Below the pieces are notes generated by a model, which saw nothing but the letters and a program-made list of their open reading frames with translations, was not told where the DNA came from and did no database searches. The translations under genes were made by a program, and so were the position numbers. This document shows, in pieces, positions 56,797 to 64,000 of a stretch of DNA of 64,000 bases. The DNA is from Acinetobacter brisouioides (GTDB lineage Bacteria; Pseudomonadota; Gammaproteobacteria; Pseudomonadales; Moraxellaceae), in the NCBI RefSeq assembly GCF_004331075.1, contig NZ_SJNX01000002.1, forward strand, positions 372,001 through 436,000. The letters are read 5' to 3'. How positions within the stretch are numbered: position 1 is the first letter of the stretch; each line of letters opens with the position of its first letter.

Positions 56797-58296
56797 TTAG
56801 AAATTATGAGGGTTTTCTAACAGGTTTCGTTCTGTCATCTTGCTTGGATCATGTAAAGATGCTACACCATCTGCGGCTTTTACATCAGTAATCTGCTCAG
56901 GGTTATACACAGTAATGGTTTCATTACCATTGGAATCTTCCCCGACAATATACTTCACACCCTTGCGATTCATTTTATGGCACAAGCGCTGATACCAACC
57001 TTTAAATCCTTCGGTTTCTTCATGTGGATTATAATAAAATGCATTCATCACCGCAGGCAAGCCAAGCCCGCAAACTACACCAGACAGCAGTACAGTAATA
57101 AAAGTATAGCCGATTAAAATACTACTGTAGGGACTGAGTGTCGGATGGTTAGCCACGGCCAAAATCAAAGCCAGAGACAAAGCCCCACGCACGCCCCCCC
57201 AGCTCAAGATCGTTAAACTGCCGTTATAACTCTTTCTACGAAAACTGGGGAAACAGGCAAAAGATAAAAAGTTGGCAGCAAACCGGGAAATATGCAGCAC
57301 AATAAATGCAATAATCCCACCCAAAATCATGCTGGCATTCAAATCTAAAATAAACAATTCCAGACCAATTAAAGTAAACAAGAATGAATTAATAATTCCT
57401 TCTACCGTATGCCAAAAATGATTGATTTCGCGAGTCGCAGTTTCAGACAAAATGTCCTGCCAGCGGTTACCGACAATCAGCCCGCCAATCACGCAAGCAA
57501 TTGGTGCCGATGCATGTGCAAATAACGCCACCAAATATGAACCACATGCCAACAGTGCTGTGGTCAAAATCAGTGATTCAGGTTCATGCTTACCACGCAG
57601 TAACCGTAAAATCCCCTGCCCAAATGCCCAACCAATCAATACCGCAACGGCAATTTCGTACAACAATGTTTCTAATGTGCCGATCAGCGTAAAGTTTTTA
57701 CCCTGAATCACATTGAGCAAGGTCATGAATACGGCAATACACATCGCATCATTAAACAGTGATTCACCTTCGAGTTTCACAATCAAATGATGCGGCGCAC
57801 GGACTGAACTCAAAACCCCTTTAATTCCAATCGGGTCGGTTGCACCCAATGCTGAACCTAACAATAACAATATGGCAATTGGTACAGGATGCCCGATCAA
57901 CGCCTGAAAACCAAACAACATACCACCAAAAAAGACCGCGCATAGCACCAACGAAATGCTAGCCAATATACTGATCGGCTTCCAATGATTGCGCAAATCT
58001 GAAAGTTTAAACTTCAATGCTGATGACGTTAAAATAAAACAAATCACACCATTAATTAAAAAATCATAAAAATCAATGTGACGAACTGCATTTTCAATAT
58101 TATGAATATTAATGGTAATAAAGTGATTACCACTAAGCAGGCTTGCCCCCCACTGTAAAATAAAGACAAGAATTGCCGATACGATGGGTACGCCAATCGC
58201 TTGAGGAAAACCTAAAATACGTTTATTGAAAATTGTGGTTGCAATAGATAGGGCAAAAATAACTGTAAAGACCTGTAAAATGAAATAACTACCCAT
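56797..58296 (-). CDS. Na+/H+ (cation/proton) antiporter, CPA1/NhaP type
   Basis: A 499-residue inner-membrane antiporter with about 11-12 membrane segments, followed by a cytoplasmic tail of about 80 residues. The signature ALGATDPIGIKGVLSSVRAPHHLIVKLEGESLFNDA carries the Asp-Pro of the ion site and the ESLFND motif of CPA1 proteins; SWGGVRGALSLALIL is the conserved Arg-containing loop. It exchanges Na+ or K+ for protons, helping salt and pH tolerance. A tandem 10-bp repeat lies about 90 bases upstream of its start. Confidence 0.88.
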   Translation of the reverse strand: MGSYFILQVFTVIFALSIATTIFNKRILGFPQAIGVPIVSAILVFILQWGASLLSGNHFITINIHNIENAVRHIDFYDFLINGVICFILTSSALKFKLSDLRNHWKPISILASISLVLCAVFFGGMLFGFQALIGHPVPIAILLLLGSALGATDPIGIKGVLSSVRAPHHLIVKLEGESLFNDAMCIAVFMTLLNVIQGKNFTLIGTLETLLYEIAVAVLIGWAFGQGILRLLRGKHEPESLILTTALLACGSYLVALFAHASAPIACVIGGLIVGNRWQDILSETATREINHFWHTVEGIINSFLFTLIGLELFILDLNASMILGGIIAFIVLHISRFAANFLSFACFPSFRRKSYNGSLTILSWGGVRGALSLALILAVANHPTLSPYSSILIGYTFITVLLSGVVCGLGLPAVMNAFYYNPHEETEGFKGWYQRLCHKMNRKGVKYIVGEDSNGNETITVYNPEQITDVKAADGVASLHDPSKMTERNLLENPHNF

Positions 58297-58380
58297 AAGT
58301 ACCCTACATAACTAAACTGATTTTGTTTTTACATAAATAAAAGCTCTGCGACGAAAAAAGACGTCTGAATCATTTTACAT

Positions 58381-58410
58381 ATTTTTCGTTATTTTTCGTT
58401 ATTTTTCGGG
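58381..58410. repeat. Three tandem copies of a 10-bp unit
   Basis: ATTTTTCGTT occurs twice exactly at 58381-58400 and a third time as ATTTTTCGGG. The spacing equals one helical turn, as in tandem protein sites. It lies upstream of the antiporter gene on the minus strand. The remaining 58297-58549 is AT-rich with no gene. Confidence 0.6.
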
Positions 58411-58549
58411 AAAATACCATCAAATTACATACATAAATGAAAATTTTTACGCTTTTTTAAACTATTAGTGAAATAAAAAATTATGTTACACAACTAAAAT
58501 TCAATTCTTAAAAAAATAAAATACTTTTATATTTCAAATAATTAACTCA

Positions 58550-59392
58550 TTAACGATAATGCTGCTTTAAAAAATCCCAAATGACTTGGGTCGTATCAAT
58601 GCCACTCTTACTTTCTGCTGTTGACCAAGTATGTCCACCAGATTTCAGTAAATACACCTTCAAATCAGCTTTACAAGCACTGTATTGCCAAAGTTCAAAT
58701 TCTACCGTATTCGATTTTAGGTTTTTTGCCTGACATTGGTTGATCTTTTTCCAGATCTCAATTGTTTGATTGAGTGGCAAAAAGGCTTGCGTCTGAGCAC
58801 GTGCCACAAAACGTACCTGACTTTTACCTCCCTGAATTGGGACAACTTGATCTTGCATTCCATGCACAATCAATAATGGCATTGGAGTTTGAGGTTGCGA
58901 TTGCCCAGAAAACATTGCCGCAGAAACCACAGCCGCAGCTGCAAAAGGCGTTTGCTGTGCGATCAATTGATAAGTCAGCATGCCGCCATTTGAAAAACCC
59001 ACCACATAAATCCGATGCCGATCAACCGAAGTTTGTTGCCCAACTTGCTTCAGTACCGCTTGAATAAACGCCACATCAGCACTTTGCTGCTGCTGGGCAT
59101 CGCCACAACAGCCTTGCGCATTCCATGTTGCTTTCTCGGCATTTGGTGCAACAACAATCAAGCCTTCGCGTTGGGCGACTGTCTGCCAACGCTGCAACAT
59201 TCGTACAGCATTGCCACCACCACCATGCAACACTATCACTAAAGGTGCAGGTTTCTGGCGGTGTGCATCAAGCACAAGGTACTCGCGTTCTATACCTTGT
59301 ACCAGAAGATGCTGCTCAATCGGTTGCTGTGCAGCAGCGCAAACCGACAACATGCCACTTAGACATACAACAAAAAAACTGAGCCAACGCAT
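58550..59392 (-). CDS. Secreted esterase, LpqC/PHB-depolymerase type alpha/beta hydrolase
   Basis: A 280-residue exported hydrolase with a signal peptide (about residues 1-21). Oxyanion hole motif VIVLHGGGGNAVRM near 52, NAEKATWNAQGCCG typical of the LpqC group, nucleophile Ser in VVGFSNGGM near 140, acid near DQVVPI, and His in KSGGHTWS near 250. Relatives act on polyhydroxybutyrate-like esters or feruloyl groups; the substrate is not known here. Last gene of a three-gene minus-strand cluster, 9 bases after the zinc metallopeptidase. Confidence 0.82.
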   Translation of the reverse strand: MRWLSFFVVCLSGMLSVCAAAQQPIEQHLLVQGIEREYLVLDAHRQKPAPLVIVLHGGGGNAVRMLQRWQTVAQREGLIVVAPNAEKATWNAQGCCGDAQQQQSADVAFIQAVLKQVGQQTSVDRHRIYVVGFSNGGMLTYQLIAQQTPFAAAAVVSAAMFSGQSQPQTPMPLLIVHGMQDQVVPIQGGKSQVRFVARAQTQAFLPLNQTIEIWKKINQCQAKNLKSNTVEFELWQYSACKADLKVYLLKSGGHTWSTAESKSGIDTTQVIWDFLKQHYR

Positions 59393-59401
59393 AGGATATA
59401 C

Positions 59402-60304
59402 TCACGATAAAGTATGTTGAAACGTATCACAGGCTGACAAATCTTGTGCATTTAAGCCACGATCAAACCACTTCATGCGTTGCTGACTTGTACCATGGGT
59501 AAAACTGTCTGGAACAATTTGTCCACTGCTACGTTTTTGCAAATAATCGTCACCAATTTTCTCGGCAGCATCCATCGCTTCTTCAACATCGCCCTGTTGT
59601 AAAAAATGGGTACGCTGATTGTTATATTTTGCCCAGATTCCCGCGAAACAATCCGCTTGCAGTTCTTGGCGCACTGACAATTGATTGGCTTGTTTCTGAC
59701 TCATTTGCTGATGCTGGGCATAGATTTTTCCAGAAATTCCCAAAAGATTCTGTACATGATGCCCTACCTCATGCGCGATCACATAAGCCATAGCAAAATC
59801 ACCGGCCTGATCTTGGCGGGAAAGCTGGGTGCTATTTTTCTCTCCCGAGATGCCAAGTTGCTGGCGCATTTCAACAAAAAAATCGGTATCCAAATACACA
59901 CTTTTATCGGATGGGCAATAAAAAGGCCCCATTGCAGATTGACCTGCGCCACATGCCGTTGGAGTAGACTGACGATAGAGCACCAATTTGGTCGGTGTAT
60001 ATTGCAAACCTTGCTGTTTGAAAATTGTTGTCCATGTATCTTCTGTATCAGCAAGAATGGTGGAAACAAATTGCTTGGCTTCTTGCTGTTCGCTCGTTGG
60101 GTGTTGTACGGCTTGTTGCTTTGATTGCTGTTGTGTTACGAGTTGTTTGGTTACCTGATAAGTCTGCTGTGGATCGGTACCAAAAAATTTCCAGGCCACA
60201 AATGCAACCACCAATCCAAGTATACTGATACCACCTGTTTTTACAGCACCGCTACCACGACGGTCTTCCACATTGTCACTTTCACGGCGACCTTTCCATT
60301 CCAT
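59402..60304 (-). CDS. Neutral zinc metallopeptidase, YpfJ/KPN_02809 family
   Basis: A 300-residue protein beginning with a charged stretch WKGRRESDNVEDRRG, then one membrane segment near residues 27-43 and an extracytoplasmic domain. The zinc motif AYVIAHEVGHHVQNLLG (about 168-184, HExxH) and the preceding PFYCPSDKSVYLDTDFF are family signatures, with QELQADCFAGIWAKY supplying the third ligand. The family is thought to be a peptidase; no substrate is known. Middle gene of the cluster. Confidence 0.9.
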   Translation of the reverse strand: MEWKGRRESDNVEDRRGSGAVKTGGISILGLVVAFVAWKFFGTDPQQTYQVTKQLVTQQQSKQQAVQHPTSEQQEAKQFVSTILADTEDTWTTIFKQQGLQYTPTKLVLYRQSTPTACGAGQSAMGPFYCPSDKSVYLDTDFFVEMRQQLGISGEKNSTQLSRQDQAGDFAMAYVIAHEVGHHVQNLLGISGKIYAQHQQMSQKQANQLSVRQELQADCFAGIWAKYNNQRTHFLQQGDVEEAMDAAEKIGDDYLQKRSSGQIVPDSFTHGTSQQRMKWFDRGLNAQDLSACDTFQHTLS

Positions 60305-60320
60305 AGCAACACCCCTTGCT

Positions 60321-61229
60321 TCAACTGGCTGTTCGGAAAATTTTACCCAATACTGTGGCCCCTACAAGAACAATAACCCCAGCAATGACGCCCAAGCCCA
60401 TGTTTAACAGCATTGGCGTAATACTGCCCATAATCTGCCCAACGGTTGGAATTACTTCTGCCTGATCAACCGCACGCTCAGTCCAATGATGTGCAAATGG
60501 AACCGCATGATTAATAATGCCACCACCCACCAAAAACATTGCTATTGTTCCTACAACAGACAAAGTTTTCATGAGCTGAGGTGCAAAGGCAAGCAGCAGA
60601 TTACCAACACGGGTTTGCCATACTTTTCCTTGTTGTGTCAGATATAGCCCCAAGTCATCAATTTTCACAATCACAGCAACCAAGCCATATACACCAAGTG
60701 TCATCACAATTGCAATCACACTCATCACCACAACCTTATTCATCAGGGTTGCTGTTGCCACAGTGCCTAAAGTAATCACCACAATCTCAGCCGATAAAAT
60801 AAAATCGGTACGGATTGCTCCTTTAATTTTATCTTTTTCATAAGCAACAAGATCATTTGGAATTTCAGGAATTTCACTGACATCGGTATGTTTCTTGGTA
60901 TGCAAGCTATGTAGAACTTTTTCTACGCCTTCATAACACAAAAACAATCCACCTATAACCAACAAAGGATTAATTAACCAACCCGCAAAAATACTGACAA
61001 TCAGTGCAACTGGCACCAAAATACATTTATTTAACAATGAGCCTTTCGCTACAGCCCAAACCACAGGTAATTCACGCTCGGCTTTAACACCTGTCACCTG
61101 CTGGGCATTTAGCGCGAGGTCATCACCTAAAACACCAGCGGTTTTTTGTGCTGCTGTTTTACTCATTAAGGCAACATCATCCAGTAACGTTGCAATATCA
61201 TCCAATAACAGCAGTAGGCTACTTGCCAT
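60321..61229 (-). CDS. DUF808 family membrane protein (YedI-like)
   Basis: A 302-residue inner-membrane protein. The N-terminal [44 protein letters not shown], then [22 protein letters not shown], and [21 protein letters not shown] match DUF808 members. Six or so hydrophobic segments follow. Function unknown. It opens the three-gene minus-strand cluster, 16 bases ahead of the metallopeptidase gene. Confidence 0.9.
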   Translation of the reverse strand: MASSLLLLLDDIATLLDDVALMSKTAAQKTAGVLGDDLALNAQQVTGVKAERELPVVWAVAKGSLLNKCILVPVALIVSIFAGWLINPLLVIGGLFLCYEGVEKVLHSLHTKKHTDVSEIPEIPNDLVAYEKDKIKGAIRTDFILSAEIVVITLGTVATATLMNKVVVMSVIAIVMTLGVYGLVAVIVKIDDLGLYLTQQGKVWQTRVGNLLLAFAPQLMKTLSVVGTIAMFLVGGGIINHAVPFAHHWTERAVDQAEVIPTVGQIMGSITPMLLNMGLGVIAGVIVLVGATVLGKIFRTAS

Positions 61230-61412
61230 ATATTATCCAGTATGAAGGTTTTCCAATATTGTAAAGTGTTTTTGTATTTTTCAGCATATTGATGCATGAA
61301 AACCAACAATCTTAAGCAATTGCTTAGTTTTGTCATAAGACATCGTTCCGCTTATGCCTTACAATAAATGCATTTTTAAAAAACGACCAAAGCACAGCGT
61401 TTAGGATATCTC

Positions 61413-62426
61413 ATGACAACAGCAGATCAACGCCCAATTATTTTGACAGGTGACCGCCCAACTGGACAACTGCATTTAGGTCACTTTGTTGGCTCACTAC
61501 GTTCACGCGTGGGCTTACAAGACACGCATCATCAGCACATTTTACTTGCAGATGCACAAGCCCTAACTGACAATGCTGATAACTTTGAAAAAGTTCGTCG
61601 CAATGTCATTGAAGTTGCTACAGATTACTTGGCTGTTGGTATTGACCCAAGTAAAACCACGATTTGCGTTCAGTCACATCTGCCCGCATTAAATGAACTC
61701 ACCATGCTGTATTTGAACTTTGTGACTGTGGCACGCTTAGAGCGTAACCCGACCATTAAGTCCGAAATTCAAATGCGTGGTTTCGAACGTGACATTCCAG
61801 CAGGTTTCTTATGTTATCCAGTCGCTCAAGCTGCTGATATTACTGCATTTAAAGCAACTGTTGTACCTGTTGGCGAAGATCAGATTCCAATGATCGAACA
61901 AACCAATGAAATTGTACGTCGTGTTAACCGCCAGATCGGACGTGATTTACTACCAGAATGTAAAGCACTGTTATCAAATGTAGGACGCTTGCCTGGCTTC
62001 GATGGCAAAGCCAAAATGTCCAAGTCTTTGGGCAACACGATTGTGCTAAATGCCACAGACAAAGACATCAAAAAAGCAGTGAATGCAATGTATACAGACC
62101 CAAATCACTTGCGCATTGAAGACCCAGGTCAAGTTGAAGGCAATGTGGTGTTTACTTATTTAGATGCCTTCGATCCAAATAAAGAAGAACTTGAAGAATT
62201 AAAAGCACATTATCGTCGTGGTGGTTTAGGTGATGGCACGGTGAAAAAGCGCCTTGAAGGTATTTTAAAAGACCTGATTGCACCAATTCGTGAACGTCGC
62301 AATGAACTTTCTAAAGATCCTGACTATATTATGGATGTTTTGAAAGCAGGTACACAAAAGTGTCAGGTCATTACTCAAACGACACTAGATGAAGTAAAAG
62401 ATGGGCTTGGAATGTTCCGTTTCTGA
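61413..62426 (+). CDS. trpS: Tryptophanyl-tRNA synthetase
   Basis: A 337-residue class I synthetase. The HIGH-type motif is GQLHLGHFVGSL near residue 18, and the KMSKS motif is KAKMSKSLGNTI near 203, with QAADITAFKATVVPVGEDQIPM in between. No missing elements. Promoter candidate TACAAT at 61360-61365. No terminator directly follows; the next hairpin belongs to the small RNA. Confidence 0.96.
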   Translation: MTTADQRPIILTGDRPTGQLHLGHFVGSLRSRVGLQDTHHQHILLADAQALTDNADNFEKVRRNVIEVATDYLAVGIDPSKTTICVQSHLPALNELTMLYLNFVTVARLERNPTIKSEIQMRGFERDIPAGFLCYPVAQAADITAFKATVVPVGEDQIPMIEQTNEIVRRVNRQIGRDLLPECKALLSNVGRLPGFDGKAKMSKSLGNTIVLNATDKDIKKAVNAMYTDPNHLRIEDPGQVEGNVVFTYLDAFDPNKEELEELKAHYRRGGLGDGTVKKRLEGILKDLIAPIRERRNELSKDPDYIMDVLKAGTQKCQVITQTTLDEVKDGLGMFRF

Positions 62427-62559
62427 GCATTACTACAGAAAAGCATGACTAAAAGTGACCATTTTTGTTAATTATGTGCAAAACATGCAACAAAAAGCGT
62501 CATTTTTTACGTTATTTAACAGTTAAATTGCGTAAAAGCCTATTATTTTAGTCAGCTTT

Positions 62560-62688
62560 TTTATATACTCCTCTTATAGCGTTTAGTTGTTACAGCTAAA
62601 TGACATTTCTCCATTTTACGGAACTGTTTTCAGTTTTTCGTTGTTCTACGCAGTGGTCACCCCAACCACTGCGTATTTTTTTATCTAA
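62560..62688 (+). ncRNA. aar: Small RNA between trpS and sucD, probably Aar
   Basis: The 333-base gap between trpS and sucD has no protein gene but ends on the plus strand in a strong terminator: a 10-bp stem ACGCAGTGGT/ACCACTGCGT followed by ATTTTTTTAT. Upstream are a -10 candidate TATACT (62564-62569) and a hairpin TTTAG/CTAAA near 62583. In A. baylyi the Hfq-dependent RNA Aar, linked to amino acid metabolism, was described between trpS and sucD; position and form fit, but the 5' end is not known here. The T-rich middle could be an Hfq or pairing site. Distance to trpS argues against a simple trpS terminator. Confidence 0.6.
62645..62688 (+). terminator. Terminator of the trpS-sucD small RNA
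   Basis: Perfect 10-bp stem ACGCAGTGGT/ACCACTGCGT with a short CACCCCA-type loop and a T-run. Confidence 0.85.
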
Positions 62689-62759
62689 ATTTTGCATAAA
62701 AAAATTCAAGTTTCTAACCAGTAAAAACTTGAATTTTAAAATCAGTTTAGAATTTTGAT

Positions 62760-63650
62760 TTAAATCAGCTTTTGATCTTTTAAAACTTCGAGCATGGTTG
62801 TACCAATTTCTGCTGGGCTACGAGTATATGCGATTCCGGCTTTTTCAAATGCCATAAATTTCTCTTCAGCAGTACCTTTCCCCCCAGAAATAATGGCACC
62901 TGCATGTCCCATACGTTTGCCTTTTGGCGCGGTAACCCCTGCAATATAACCAACCACAGGTTTAGTCACATTAGATTGAATATACTCCGCTGCTTCTTCT
63001 TCAGCCGTACCACCAATTTCCCCAATCATAATGATCGCATCGGTATCTGGATCATCCTGAAATAGTTTTAAAGCATCAATTTGGTTCATTCCCGGAATTG
63101 GATCTCCACCAATCCCGATACAAGTCGACTGACCTAAACCGAGTTTTGTAGTCTGAGAAACTGCTTCATAGGTCAAAGTTCCTGAACGGGAAATAATACC
63201 AATACGTCCTGCCCGATGAATATGCCCAGGCATAATGCCAATTTTGCATTGATCAGGAGTAATAATTCCTGGGCAGTTTGGGCCAATCAGACGGGTATTT
63301 TGCCCACAAGTTTCCAAATAACGTTTGGCTTTCAACATATCCAGCGTTGGCACACCTTCGGTAATGACGACAATTAAGCCCACTCCTGCATCAATTGCTT
63401 CAATAACTGAATCCAGCACATACGGCGCAGGCACATAAATGACAGAAGCATCCGCATGCGTTTCACGCATTGCATCCTGCATGGTATTAAATACAGGTAA
63501 ATCTAGATGTGTCTGACCACCTTTGCCTGGCGTTACTCCACCTACAACTTTTGTTCCGTAATTTAATGCCTGTACGGAGTGAAATGTCCCATTTTTACCT
63601 GTAAAGCCTTGAACTAAAACCTTTGTATTTTTATTAATTAACACGCTCAT
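62760..63650 (-). CDS. sucD: Succinyl-CoA ligase (ADP-forming) alpha subunit
   Basis: A 296-residue subunit of the TCA-cycle enzyme that makes succinate and ATP from succinyl-CoA. CoA-binding [15 protein letters not shown] near residue 11, [28 protein letters not shown] near 121, and the phospho-His site [17 protein letters not shown] near 247 are intact. It follows sucC by 12 bases on the minus strand, the standard sucCD pair. Confidence 0.96.
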   Translation of the reverse strand: MSVLINKNTKVLVQGFTGKNGTFHSVQALNYGTKVVGGVTPGKGGQTHLDLPVFNTMQDAMRETHADASVIYVPAPYVLDSVIEAIDAGVGLIVVITEGVPTLDMLKAKRYLETCGQNTRLIGPNCPGIITPDQCKIGIMPGHIHRAGRIGIISRSGTLTYEAVSQTTKLGLGQSTCIGIGGDPIPGMNQIDALKLFQDDPDTDAIIMIGEIGGTAEEEAAEYIQSNVTKPVVGYIAGVTAPKGKRMGHAGAIISGGKGTAEEKFMAFEKAGIAYTRSPAEIGTTMLEVLKDQKLI

Positions 63651-63662
63651 AGCAATATTCCT

Positions 63663-64000
63663 TTAGTGATTCTGATCTTGTTGTAATGTTGCAACCACTT
63701 TCTGTGCTGCATCAGCTAAGCCATTGGCTGAAATGAGGGTTAGCCCTGATTCATCCAGAATTTTTGCACCAAGCTCAGCGTTGTTACCTTCTAGGCGAAC
63801 CACCACTGGAATACTGACATTTACTTCTTGAACTGCCGCAATAATCGCTTCGGCAATCATGTCACAACGTACAATCCCACCAAAAATATTGATTAATACA
63901 GCTTCAACAGAATGATCTGCCAAAATAATTTTAAATGCTTCAATCACACGTTCTTTGGTTGCACCACCACCAACATCTAGAAAGTTGGCAGGTTTTCCAC
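63663..64000 (-). CDS. sucC: Succinyl-CoA ligase (ADP-forming) beta subunit, C-terminal part
   Basis: The gene runs off the right edge; only the last 111-112 codons are seen. From the edge it reads [26 protein letters not shown], then [20 protein letters not shown] and [21 protein letters not shown], the CoA-ligase domain of SucC. Immediately upstream of sucD. Confidence 0.95.
   Translation of the reverse strand, partial: GKPANFLDVGGGATKERVIEAFKIILADHSVEAVLINIFGGIVRCDMIAEAIIAAVQEVNVSIPVVVRLEGNNAELGAKILDESGLTLISANGLADAAQKVVATLQQDQNH

Overview
The window is chromosomal DNA from a gammaproteobacterium of the genus Acinetobacter. The evidence is a complete adeIJK efflux operon, a PmrA/PmrB pair very close to the A. 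baumannii proteins, the trpS-sRNA-sucDC arrangement, a PA3496-family protein beside rpoD, and a base composition of roughly 40% GC. The species cannot be fixed from the sequence alone. No rRNA, tRNA, CRISPR array or prophage was recognised.

Layout. 1-6.2 kb: 3' end of trhO, a UPF0149 protein, a PA3496-family protein, rpoD, ybeD-lipB (lipoate synthesis), and an SCP2-like protein coupled to an iron-type alcohol dehydrogenase. 6.4-9.2 kb: a PuuP-type putrescine importer, then a flavodoxin-like protein divergent from an HxlR regulator with palindromic operator candidates between them. 9.2-15 kb: mostly minus-strand housekeeping genes (trmL, cysG, serS, an RsiV-like lipoprotein, lolA, rpmA, rplU). 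15.2-25 kb: ispB, a membrane protein of the so-called site-specific recombinase family, a PAP2 phosphatase and adeIJK. 25-29.7 kb: an SDR, an unknown protein and valS.

29.7-43.7 kb is the accessory part. It holds a very AT-rich 430-residue protein with phosphoribosyltransferase-like motifs; a DUF559 endonuclease gene broken by an amber codon and bracketed by CCCTCTCC palindromes; a J-domain protein; a diguanylate cyclase split by a frameshift; a DUF202 protein; amt; a kinase-like protein; and pmrAB without an adjacent pmrC. Between pmrA and folP lie about 3.8 kb of debris: two IS5-type transposase remnants, the 3' part of catA fused to an internal piece of a Baeyer-Villiger monooxygenase, and a frameshifted IS1595-type element.

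43.7-64 kb returns to core genes: folP, ftsH, rlmE, yhbY, a DOMON-like protein, a repeat-rich coiled-coil protein, carAB with a likely attenuator in the leader, greA, an HDAC-like protein translationally close to an unknown protein, an alkyltransferase-like protein, a Na+/H+ antiporter, an esterase/zinc metallopeptidase/DUF808 cluster, trpS, a small RNA matching the position of A. baylyi Aar, and sucD-sucC.

Most transcription units end in clear intrinsic terminators. No wholly new multi-gene system is proven here. The best leads are the DUF559-plus-palindrome module, the orphan PRTase-like gene, and the carA leader RNA.
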